In this document: in pieces, positions 1-25,700 of the stretch
Layout: every line of letters starts with the position of its first letter
Position numbering within the stretch: position 1 is the first letter of the stretch
Origin: Atherinomorus stipes
Taxonomy: Eukaryota > Chordata > Actinopteri > Atheriniformes > Atherinidae
Length of the DNA stretch: 64,000 nt
Direction: 5' to 3'
NCBI GenBank assembly: GCA_023101725.1
Contig: JALJCO010009027.1
Span: forward strand, 496,001-560,000
Notes under the pieces: generated by a model
Told to the model about the DNA's origin: nothing
Seen by the model: the letters and a program-made list of their open reading frames with translations, nothing else
Databases searched by the model: none
Translations under genes and position numbers: made by a program

Positions 1-2086
1 GCAGGCTAGTCCAGTGGACACAAAATTTAGTGTTGAAAAAAGTTATATTAAATGTCATATTAATTACTTACAAAAAGCCTTGGGCAAAAATTTTGAGCTG
101 ATAATCAGCACAGAGCACAATTATGAAGAAGAAATGTGTCCTATTTGTAGTCCAGTGGAGATTAAATACTGTGTCCACTTGCATAACTTTTTCTTTTTAA
201 AAGTTTTAGTTTGTGCTTTCTGAGGTGAAGTTTTACTTTTACAGCTAAAGTGAGGAACAAAAGAGTGCATTTGATTTTTAGAGGTATGATTGCATATTAT
301 AAGGGAATTAGTGTTTGTTTATTTCCCACTTATAATAATAACAATTTGGTGCTGTACCAGACACCGTGGAAAGCCTGATAAGTCACCTTTACAATGAGGC
401 ATATATTGTAATGATTGTTTTTCTGTGGAATGAGCAACACAACTAAATGATTGGGTACCACTTTAAGAAAATGTGCCAAAATCCCCTGCAATATTCTTTC
501 TTTTGTTTCGAGTTTCTTGGTGGATTATTGCGTTTTCCCACAGTCATAATGAAAACCTCTGCAGGTTCTCTGTGATGATCTTGGCTCTGCACACTGCAAA
601 AACTTTTTTTTTTTTTTTTTTGCTTATTACCATAAGTTTTCTTCTTTTTTTTTTACTTATTTCAAACGTGGCAAAGATTGTTTTGCATATAATATCTATA
701 AATACGTAGAACAAGTGAAATTTTCTTGATAAGATTTCTTAAAATATGACATATTGAAGATGCGTTGTCTTAAAACAAGTTTATATGTCTCACTGAAATA
801 TTTTTCTAGTTATAGTTTAAATAGTTTTTGTAGTGGAGAGGGTTGTTATCCTGTAGGATGGAGTTTGGTTTCAGATTCTGGAAATCTGGGATCACCACTG
901 GTTCCAGGATCTCATTCTTCTATCACAGATATTAGACTTACTGTAGACTTATTTTATGGTTGCACATATGTATTGCACAAAAACACAACAGTGATTGACA
1001 ACAAAATATTGTTGCCTGGCTTTCGGATACAGCATATAATTAATATAAAAAATACATAAAGTACATTAAAAAGCTATATAGATCTATATGTTAAAAGAAC
1101 TAAAATAATAGTAAATTTAGCAGCAGGGTGAAGATTGTTGCACACATGGCAACACCTCAAACCAACTGTAAATGCCAACAATGCAGGAGATTTTTGCACC
1201 TTTGGGGGGGTACTACCTACATGTTTAGCTGTGCTGCTCATCCCACAGAAGAGCAGCACAGAAAGGTGACTCATCTGACTTTCCATGTAGAAAACAATAT
1301 TAATTGGTATTATTAAAGAGGATAAATTAATCTAAACACAAAATCCCTTACTATTTGTGTTTAGTAAAAGGTTCTCATTACAAAAGCACTTCCAAAAGAA
1401 ACTGATAGACTATAATAGCTGATTAGATGTACAATTTAACCTGAAATGTTGTCCTTGCACAATAATCCAGAATACCATCATAAACATGGAGCATGCTTAA
1501 ATATTTGACAGAGGAGACAGACGTCTATGTAAAACTGATGTGCATTTGTGTCTGTGTTGCTGTTTTAAACATTTAAATGCAGTGAATCTCCTTTTTGTAA
1601 CTGAAAAATTAAAGAGATGTTTCACTTTTCCTTACAAATACCTTCTGTGATCATTTTCTGGTAAAACCTCCAAAGTGGAGCCGTCAGGATTCAGGAAAAA
1701 TACCATCATTTAACTGCTCTTGCATTAATTCAACAGACAGCAAGGCTGCATTTGCATTAATGGCCAGGATCTTTTAAAAGTAAGTGTTTGGCACCAGAGC
1801 AGCTCCTGAAAAATGCTGCAAAATGTGAAGTAAATGAATTAGATACAGTCAAATTGTTTCATTTTGGACGGGAACGTAATTTGCGTCATTTTGCCTGCAC
1901 AGAAACAACCCAAAGCAATTAAGACATATATTTTAGTTCTTAATCAAGGGATGTGACAAAAATATTTCATTAATCATCAAATAATTTCCATTTACTTGGC
2001 TCAGAAGTAGATAAATGAGCATCTACTGGCAGACTTTACTGCTTTCAATTTAAGTGGCTGCTGTCTTATACATATTCAGTCATCCT
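1..2086. other. Intergenic, no gene recognised
   Basis: AT-rich sequence with only short, unconvincing open frames. No splice-linked coding exons were found. Positions about 1,440-2,060 have balanced composition with homeobox-like TAATTA-type words and a POU octamer (ATTTGCAT near 1,749), so this part could be a conserved noncoding element. That is only a guess without an alignment. Confidence 0.5.
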
Positions 2087-2779
<693 letters not shown>

Positions 2780-2790
2780 TCTTTATATTG

Positions 2791-5004
2791 TTGATGATTG
2801 TCTCATCTGTTAAAGTAATTAGCATCGTTTTTGCCACAAGTATACAGAGAAACCACTTTCCTGCATTCTGTGCTGTTTTAAATTGTAACACAATGTAGTT
2901 ACAGTTGATGCAATTAATTGCCTTAGTGTTTAGTAACTAATTAATCAACATTTGAGGGGGGGCAGAATTCATAAGACTCACTTTCACAGCAGATCTGTGT
3001 GCAACGTTATCAGCTGCTGCTGATACCATTTATATTATTATGTTGCACTACTGTATTTAAACATTAAATTATCTCATTATCACATCCTGCGTGACACTCT
3101 GACATTGGCAGTGTCGTTAATCTTTCTCTTGCATGTCAATGTATAATTGCTATGCTTGTACACATCAGTATAAGATTTGTAGAGAGGACATCTTTAAAGG
3201 GTTTATCTCTTCTGGTGCCAGCTGGTCTGAGCTCTCTGTCAAAAACAATCTTTTTGCTCCTCAGAATCAGAGCCTTCACAGGGTCTTGCTATCTGTGTGA
3301 CACTCTCTGCTTAAAGGAGATATTTACTCCTTTTTGTTGAATAAACCTTTTCTTTTAATCTCAGTTCATTCAGGTTCTTAGTAATACTTTATTTTTTGCA
3401 CAAACAAATGTTTAAAGTCTTAATAGTTAAATTGATTTTTGCTGCTTTTCCATGTTGTGCAAAATCTTCTTTGTCACATTATTTTAAGCACAAAGAAATA
3501 AAGCTCTCAGATGCACTACCAGTTATTTATAATTACATCATCAGCTGTCTATGCATGCCATATGAAAAAAAAAGTAGCCTAACATTGTTCAAGTCATGAG
3601 CAGAAGCACATTTTATGGCCTGGCTGTAAAAATCAGCCTCAGTTTAATAACCGACGACTGAATCTGGGTTGTAAACGTTGCTCCTTCCACTTCCTGCTGC
3701 TTCTATCAGTCATCACATCATCAATATACTTTGACACCAGTGATCTATCGGCAACCATACATGCCTGCACCATGCATGATGGATGATGTGGTTTGTATTG
3801 GATCAGAAGTGCTTTTTTTTCCTTCTCCATGCTCCTTAAATAAAATTCCACACATCAGTCATGCTTTGATTCCCTACTGTGTAATTTTCTCAGAGGCCAA
3901 AAACATCTAAATCACATTTACAGTACAGTGAATTTGCAGCATACTAGAATTTGAGTACATGAAGGATGAAATTATTAATATTTTTCTGTTGGTTAAGGAA
4001 CAGAACAAGTCATGAGATCTTGTCTTTGATATTTCTGTTTGCAAAATATGTAGTTTTATCTGAGTAATAACATGTCCTTGCAAGACAAAAAGTGAAAATG
4101 CTCTCTGTATTATAGAAAGACGAGTCACTGAAAGAAGGTCTGTAATAAAGCTGAGCAGGTAACACAATCACAAACCACAGGATTGAATCCAATTAATTAC
4201 GCTTGTATTGCTTCAAATGAGGCTGTATGTGGAGGTCCCTACATAAAAGAAAAAGAGATGAGATTTGAGCAGGCTGTTGCATCCTGGGGGATAGACAGGA
4301 CTGACATGGGGTCCATTTCCACTCACACAAAAGAGCCAGGAAGATGAAGCAGATTAGAAGCTTTTTATGTCTGTTGTGAAGGATTTACTACTTTCTCCAA
4401 CCCATCTGTATAATGTGAGTATATATGTCTGTAAGCTCACACAAGATATCCCAGACTCTTTCATTCTGGTTTTGTTATCTTTGTTTTGCACATCACATCA
4501 GTATAACCTCTTCATCCTAAGCTTAGTTCTTCCTCATCTCTTGCAATGATTTAAAGATAAGTCCTTGTGTAGAGTTGCAGCCATGTCACTGATGACCTGT
4601 TCTCAGCTGCATTCAAAACAGAGATTTTATTTGGGAGTTCAAATTTGCACAGCCTCTTTTAAGACTGTTAATGTCCTCTCTTTGTTTTTAACTTTATATC
4701 ATATCTTTATTCTTTCATTTTTAATGCTTTCTTTTCTTCTGAACCTTATCTAAAGCACTTTGAATGGTCTTGTACATGAAATGGGCTTACAAATAAACTC
4801 GCCTTGCCTATTTGCATTTAAAGAACAAAACAATGAGCAGGTGCACCTAATAAAGTAGTCACGTCCTCAACTCTGCAGCTCATCCCACAAATGCATGTTC
4901 CTTATAAATGTGAAACCATTCAAAAAGGAAATAAACAGGTTGTCCAACAGTAATAAAAGAAAAGAACAACTTTTTTCTTTTCCTATCCATGTTCTTTCTT
5001 GCTA
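2791..5004. other. Intergenic, no gene; a LINE/SINE-like tail
   Basis: No exon-like coding stretch was found on either strand. Positions about 4,752-4,812 (AAAGCACTTTGAATGGTC, then AAATAAACTCGCCTTGCC) look like the 3' tail of a dispersed fish retroelement. The rest is AT-rich intergenic sequence. Confidence 0.4.
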
Positions 5005-5489
5005 AAGTTGTCTTCATAATTATTCATACCCTCCAATCAAAGAAGGAAAAAAAATCATCTGTCAGTGAAATGAGTTAAAATTGACAAAAGTAGTAATAAA
5101 TGAAAATTCTTTGAAAATCATGACATTGATTTAAAATTGTGGTTCGAAATAAGTATTAAAAACAAGCACACAAAAAATAAAACAAGTAAACAAGCATGAT
5201 GGGGCTCTGAAACTAAAATTTTGTTGAGCAACACTTTGAGGCAATCAGGTGTTTTCTCAGATGTGCAATCAGTTGGTCCAATGTTAAGGAAAGTTGCTCT
5301 GTTCTAATGTGTCTGGGACAGTTTTGTTTATTAGTTTTTTCTTATTATTATTTCACAACACAATTCAAAAACAATAGTTCAAATCACTAAATTATAATTT
5401 TTTAAATTTTTATTTATTGTTAGTTTTTTTTTATTTTCTTGTTATTTGAATTACTATTTCGAATTTAGCCTTTTTTAATTAGACGACTG
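5005..5489. mobile_element. Tc1/mariner-type MITE, copy B
   Basis: Same family as 2,087-2,575. The left end is TTGTCTTCATAATTATTCAT then ACCCTCCAATCAAAGAAGG, and the interior again has GCATGATGGGGCTCTGAAAC. The right terminus is shortened: AATTAGACGACTGCA without the GGTATGAATAATTTT part. It ends at the start of the abcb6 promoter region. Confidence 0.65.
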
Positions 5490-6246
5490 CATATAACGCT
5501 TGCTCATCTTCCCGAAGCAGTTTTCTTATCGTCCTCTGGGGGGCGCTGACGCTCACGTACGCCGTCAGACAAGGTTGCGTAAGCGTCGATTGCCGAGTCA
5601 TGGATGGCTGTTGTTTAACACACACGCTACAAGGGCAACCGGTTTAAGAGCTACAGTGCACATAGTTGGCGGTAACGATGACAGACAAGTAGATATGTAG
5701 CACACATACGTTCAGCTGCCAGTTGCTTTATAAGCGGTCATTCGAGCTAAAGCGGCGTCTTATCGACAACAAGCCGGTTAGCAGCTAATAGAAAGCGGAC
5801 TCTTGGCTTATCTGGAGTAACCTTTGTTGCTGGCAGGTGGAGTGTGTATATTATTGGAAATTGACAGCAACTTGTCTGTCTGACAGGTATGGCTTAAAAA
5901 CAATTTAAAGCTGACTGGCTCATGTTTTGTCTTATAAAGTACGTGTTAATAATCTTTATTATAACTTTGCCATGTGTTGAATTTGTTGAACCAACTGGTT
6001 TTTACTTCGACTTTAATGTTTCTGTGATATACTGCTGCATATTTTGAATATGTTTGCCAAATTGATGTGTTTTCTGCTGAAAAGGGATCATCAATCACTA
6101 ATTTAGTGAGTCAGACAGTCTTGGTTTTGTAATGTAAAAGAGGTCTTTCCCTGATAAAGCTCTTTTCTGCATATATTTGGCTCTAACACTTATTTCTTTG
6201 GTTCTGCTCTAACCTTAATGGAATAATTTATCTTCCAGCTGCAGCC
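5490..6246 (+). promoter_or_regulatory. abcb6: abcb6 promoter and 5' UTR
   Basis: Composition changes sharply to CpG-rich sequence at about 5,490-5,850, as expected for a housekeeping promoter. A noncoding first exon probably ends at 5,886 (CTGACAG before GTATGG). The coding exon begins after the acceptor TTATCTTCCAG at 6,238, eight bases before the start codon at 6,247. The transcription start itself cannot be placed from sequence. Confidence 0.6.
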
Positions 6247-17042
<10,796 letters not shown>

Positions 17043-18135
17043 ATGTATTTAGCCACATTTGTGAAATCACCTTTTTAATAAGTGAATGCTTTATTTAAGT
17101 GACTGAACGCTTGTCAAGGTGAGAATATGCTATTTATTTTAGGGTTTTACAACTAAATGTGCAATGCCAGATCAAGGCAGTAAGGGAAGGTGCCTTAAAA
17201 AATGCAAAAGGCAGAAACACTAACAAATTGCTCCCGTACCCAAGATTTTAATCTGGGGATTTGAGCAAAAAGTTATACATATTCATACAAGGGAAGAAAT
17301 AGGTGACATGAAAAACTGAATTTTACGACAAAAAAGAACATATTTTTAAATGCCTTTTACGTAAACTTAAGCATACTATTAGAAGCACTTTTGCCAGTTT
17401 ATTTTTTATATTTTGATATTTTGCTTTGGCCAGGTTTTTTTTTTGTTTGTTTGTTTTTTGTCTTTTCCTGGTGGAGCTTTAAATTATCTGACATGTAAGG
17501 GGATTCAAAATAAAATCCAATTTTGTATCTATGCTGGCAACTCTGTTTCCCATTTGAAGGCTATATGAAAGGCAATAAGTCTTCATTGTGTCAGGGATTT
17601 CTGCATTTAAGTTTCTGTTCAGTTTTGAGCAATGCTGTTATTTTACAGTGATACTGTTTTTAAAAGATGCATGAACATTTGTACAGACTCGATCATTAAG
17701 AAAAGTCTTGAACAACTGATTGTCATCCTCTAAATACGTCAAGAGCTTGTACATACGGAGTCATAAATGCTGTTTTTGACATTGGGGAGTCTGAAATTAT
17801 ATACTCCATGTCTACCCATCACTGGCAGTCAAACCATAGACTTTTCCCTTGCCTATGAGCATTCAAACAATTGACAACTAAAATTGTCTGCACTCAGTGT
17901 ACATGCTATTGAGCTCAATTGCTCATGCAGTAAATATACTATTAGGTTATATGTAATTATACAGTATAGTCATATTCTGTATATTTGCCTATAATTTGCT
18001 GTGTTTTGTCTACCTCACAGAAGGTTCCCATCATTGGTTTATAACTGTGTAAATATCCAGTTTTGTCATGTAATTACAGTGTAAACAGAGTTTTTCACGT
18101 TTCAGTCTGTCCAATAAAAAATATAAACATTTTCA
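17043..18135 (+). other. abcb6: abcb6 3' UTR with poly(A) signal
   Basis: Noncoding AT-rich sequence follows the stop codon. A canonical AATAAA lies at 18,113-18,118, preceded by CTGTCC. The cnppd1 promoter begins within about 100 bases after it, so the two genes are tightly tandem. Confidence 0.6.
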
Positions 18136-18189
18136 GTGTTTTGTTTTATTGTTGTGATCTTATAGTTATTTAAAACTATAAGAGTTTCA

Positions 18190-18403
18190 TGTTGAAGTTT
18201 GTGCTTGTGTAACAGCACAGCGTGCGCCCTCTGCACGTGCGTCCGTCTGGAAAAGGAGGCAAACAGCTGGAAGTTCAGTCGTCACTGGCTGGCTGTCCCC
18301 GGTAAAGGGCGTGTTTAAGCCTCACCGAAACAGGCGGGCGGGGTCCAGGCCTGGCAGACGTTTCTATCATATCCGACGGACTAATGTTTAATTGACAGTA
18401 AAT
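18190..18403 (+). promoter_or_regulatory. cnppd1: cnppd1 promoter
   Basis: GC-rich block directly before the start codon with a CACGTG E-box at about 18,234 (TGCACGTGCGT) and a GC-box-like GGCGGGCGGGGTCC near 18,331. No TATA box is evident. The composition contrasts with the AT-rich abcb6 3' UTR. Confidence 0.6.
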
Positions 18404-21134
<2,731 letters not shown>

Positions 21135-22475
21135 AGATATCGCAGCCTGTCAACCTGCAGCGATCGACTCCGGAAATCGAACCAGCATTATTTTCACGAC
21201 TCATCAACTTTTCCAAGTCATGTGTTATGTTTATTTTTGCAGATGTAGTATACAGGTGCACTTTCCAGATGGGTTTGTGCTGACACAGCGCAAGGTGAAA
21301 ATTCATTTATAGTTCAGTACTGCAGAGTTCATCAAATGCAAAAGGGCAACTAACACTCCCATTTGTTGGTTTTTTGTTTCTTTTTTTGCAGCCGCCGCAA
21401 GAAATACGGAGATAATTTAATGTTTTCTTTAGTGGCAACAAAACAGTTTTGCTCTTAACATTTATCAAAGTTTAGATCTGTCAGATAGGGGATGAAGGGC
21501 CTTTGTGATGAATGTGTTTTGGAGTTGTTAAATTGCAGCCATAATGGAAAAGCTGTTAACTGTTTGGCAAGTTGATGAATGTGTGTGAAGGTTTTACAGC
21601 ATATGTATAAGTTGAGGGCTTCACAGTATTATTTTGTTTTTCTTTTAACGATCTGGCTCTGTCAGGAGGAACTAAGCCCATTTTTTCTATGCTTTCCTTT
21701 GCCGGTATTTACACTTTACAAGCATGTTTTTCTTCATGCACATTAGATTTTTGCTCAAACGCATGCTGCAAGCACTGATATTTGCACACTAGTTTTCTCT
21801 TTTCCTGAAAACCTAGTTAACTTCCTTCTCATGCAAAAGCAGGAATGGAAGGTACAGTGAAGTAAAACTCTCTCTGTATCACATTGTAACATTCTCTAAC
21901 CTCAAAGAAAGAAATGACTTACCTTGTTTGAAATATTTAGCATATTATCTCTTGACATAAGCGTTCACCAGATTTTCTGTGGCTACGGGATGCCACACGG
22001 TCTTGCGGCCACTTTTCTGTGACAGGGTTAGAGCCAAATTGAAGTTTCTCCTTCTCCATGCTGAAGGTGTGTTTTAAAGGATGAGTTTCATGGGTTTTAT
22101 GCAGTTTAAAGCTGGTATTTGGTTTTGTGTATGACATGTTAAAGGCTAACTGCAGGGTTCTTCCTTTGATTTGATCTGGTATTTGCACATTTGGGTCTGT
22201 TTTCATCATAATGTGTCTTTTCATTTTAGTATTACTGCTTTTTCCCCCCATCACCTTGAAACACCAGAGAAAGATTTTGACAAATGATTTTTATGTGCCC
22301 AATCGAACGTGGACATTCACTTTTGTTATTGAACCTTTGTTAAATAGCTTTGAACATTTGAATTTGATACACTTCGGAGCACAAAGACCTATAATTTTGT
22401 ACATGGTGTAAAATGCAAATATGGTAAAAGGTGTTCAAACTAGAATTAATAAATGCTTTTCTTTGCACAACTTGG
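21135..22475 (+). other. cnppd1: cnppd1 3' UTR
   Basis: Noncoding stretch after the stop with a poly(A) signal AATAAA at 22,448-22,453. No other gene is seen. The next gene starts coding at 22,773, leaving about 300 bases for its promoter. Confidence 0.55.
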
Positions 22476-22772
22476 TCATTGTCTGTTTGAAACACTAACA
22501 TCACAAAGTTTGCACTTGATGCTTTTAGACGTCAGTGGAGGCACAATAATGATCACAATACAGACAAGGAGGCGGCTTTCTTGTTTTGGTAGAACACAGA
22601 GGGTCCCTCCCCTTGAGCCTTTGCCAGCTTCTTTTCCCCCACCCCTCCTTCAGCGCTGGCCCAACACATACCACCCGAGAGCTCCTAATATAGACCCAAC
22701 TGCTCTGTAGCAAAGGGTAACAAATCAGCCACCAGCGCTAGCTGCTGTGAAACCAACTTTTCTCATGGAATT
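22476..22772 (+). promoter_or_regulatory. prkag3: prkag3 upstream region
   Basis: Short interval between the cnppd1 poly(A) site and the prkag3 start codon. It contains a pyrimidine-rich tract (CTTTTCCCCCACCCCTCC) and CTAATATAG at about 22,684, which is close to a TATA or MEF2-like element, with CAGCGCTAGCTGCTGTG nearby. Muscle-type control would fit the mammalian PRKAG3 pattern but is inference. Confidence 0.35.
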
Positions 22773-25700
22773 ATGGAGCCTCATTCACAGGTGAAATGTT
22801 ATTCCAAGGAGAATATAGAAGTCCTGTAATACACTGTATAATGTATAGTTCTGTAACAGTGTTGGAAATGTCATGTGGGGAATATTTCACTTGGTGTGTT
22901 GTAGGTGTCATCAGAAGGGAAGCAGGAAATACAGATGCAAGGTATGTAAATAACTACTAGCAGATATTTGCTGCTGGATCCTCGAGATTTGCATACTTGT
23001 TAGATGTGTAGATCTGTCCTGTTTGTGTGCATATAAGCATGAATTTACATTTCTATCTACTCCCTGTAAGACTGTATTGATCAGCTGTTGTAATTTCTCC
23101 TAGAGGCTGATGCCACAGTCTACTTGAATTTCATGAAGAGTCACCGTTGCTATGATGCCATTCCAACCAGCTGCAAACTGGTCATATTTGATACTACATT
23201 ACAAGTAAGATAGATGTTCTACATAAAAGATTTGCAGACTATTAAAACAAAATCTTGGGCATAAAAAAAAAACAACAAAACAAATGATTTGCAATAATTC
23301 AACTGCTTGACAAAAGATGCAAGAAACATATTTATAAGAGAAAATAGCTCACAGCTGATCAGAGTAATGGTCATGAATGGATGTAAGAGAAGCATCCCAG
23401 AGAGGCTAATGACATCTTTTCAAGAATACTTGATTTCAGCAAAGCAATGAAACCCCATACTTTACATTTCTTACAGTAGTGTGTCTCCATAAGGAAAAGT
23501 CCAAGCACCCAATCTGGTTTAACTGGAGTCCAGATCTGTCCCACTTTGAACAAATTATTATTATTATTATACAAGTAAGTCCTATTGAGACATGCAGTCT
23601 CTTTTGGAAAGGAGAACTGTTTACCTAACGTACATGTCTTTAGATAGAGGGAGGAAGCCACATACACGGGGAGAACATGCAAACTCCACACAGAAAGGCC
23701 ACCGTTCCAACCTCTCCGCTGCTGGAGTTCGAACCAGCAACCTCGCCACCACACCGTGCAGCCCAACCATTTGGTGCATTATGAAACAAATAATACACTT
23801 AATGAGGCTCTGGACTGTTTACCAGCTGAAATTGAGCAAAGTGGGAAAATATTTCGTAAATGCTAACAGCAATATGAAATTAATTTATTGAGATATACTT
23901 TGAAAGTAAATTAGATATACTTTATTTTTCCCAAAGGGAAACTCAGTATATGTAAAAAGATGTAAAAGGTCATGATGCAAAATATCATGGCCTAGTTTTT
24001 TCAACATATGTGGCTGTCATGAATTAACTTTTTTTTTTTTGAAGGGATGACAGCAAGTTTGAAGGTATTGTGAGTTTTATTATGCGCCAACTACGATGAC
24101 TGTGGTTTTATTCACCTCTTTAGGTAAAAAAGGCCTTTTTTGCACTGGTTGCAAATGGCTTGAGGGCTGCACCTCTATGGGACAGTAAATTGCAGAAATT
24201 TGTTGGTAAGATGCGTGATTACCTTGACAGATATATTGCTATCATGAATAAGAATGGAGACGTAAATTCTTTTCTTTAACAGGCATGCTGACTATTACAG
24301 ATTTCATCAACATCCTCCATTGCTATTACAAGTCTCCCATGGTGAGCATAACAGTTTAAATTCACGTAACTTTTCATTCTACTGTTTTAGAAAAGCAGGA
24401 CGGATGGATTATGAAATGATGTTTCTTTTGATGTCTGGGGAAAACTCCCAGTTTGTTTTTTGTAAAACCATCCTGAGATGCAAATTAATCACAAACAGTG
24501 CTCACTTCACAAATAGTAAAATATAGCAAATTCTGTAAGCAGCATTAATTTTCACTTTAATTTTTAGTCTTAAAAAGACTTTTCTACCTTTTCTTGTTCA
24601 TTTTGTGCTTGTTTCGTTGGCATTATAGTTTTTATGATCCAGTTCTGTTCTTTCTGGTCCCTTTGTGCCTCATATGTACTATTTTAATGTTGATTTAATG
24701 ACTAATTTCAGGCATTTTCTTTCAATTTGCAACCACTCATTTATGTTTGACTCATATCCTTTTATTTATTGTTTCTTTATTTTTTCCTTATACAGTATGT
24801 TACAGCTGTGTGAAAAAGTGTTTGCCCCTTTCCTGATTTCTTACTTTTTTACACGTTAGCCACACACAAATGTTTCAGATCATCAAACAAATTTAAATGT
24901 GAGACTAAGATAACACAAGTAAACAGAAAATGCAGTTTTTAATGGAGATTTTTTATTTTTAAGGGGGAAAAAATCCAAACTTAAGTGGCCATGCGTGAAA
25001 AAGTGATTGCCCCCTAAACCTAATAACTGGTTGGGCCACCCTTAGCAGTAACAACTGCAATCAAGCGTTTGCGATAAATGGCAATGAGTCTTCTACAGCG
25101 CTGTGGAGGAATTTTGTTCCACTCATCTTTGCAGAATTGTTGTAATTCAGCCACATTGGAGGGTTTTCCAGCATGAACCGACTTTTTAAGGTCATGCCAC
25201 AGCATCTCAATCTGGACTTTGACTAGGCCACTCCAAAGTCTTTATTTTGTTTTTCTTAAGCCATTCAGAGGTGGACTTGCTGGTGTGTTTTGGATCATTT
25301 TCCTGCTGCAGAACCCAAGTGCGCTTCAGCTTGAGGTCACCAACAGATGGCCGGACATTCTCCTTCAGGATTTTTTTGGTGGCCAGCAGCATTCATGGTT
25401 TCATTTACCACAGCAAGTCTTCCAGGTCCTGAAGCAGTAAAACTGCCCCAGACCATCACACTAAAATCACCATATTTTACTGTTGCTATGATGTTCCTTT
25501 TCTGAAATGCCGTGTTACTTTTACACCAGATGTAATGGGAGCTACACCTTCCAAAAAGTTCAACTTTTGTCTCTTCAGTCCTCAGAGTATTTTTCCAAAA
25601 GTCTTGGGGATCATCAAGATGCTTTCTGGCTAAACTGAGACGAGCCTTTATGTTCTTTTTGCTCAGCAGTGGTTTTGGTCTTGGAACTCTGCCATGCAGC

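Noticed and set aside
22765..22790. Earlier ATG for prkag3 at 22,765
   Set aside because: Out of phase with exon 2; the ATG at 22,773 joins to the family frame.
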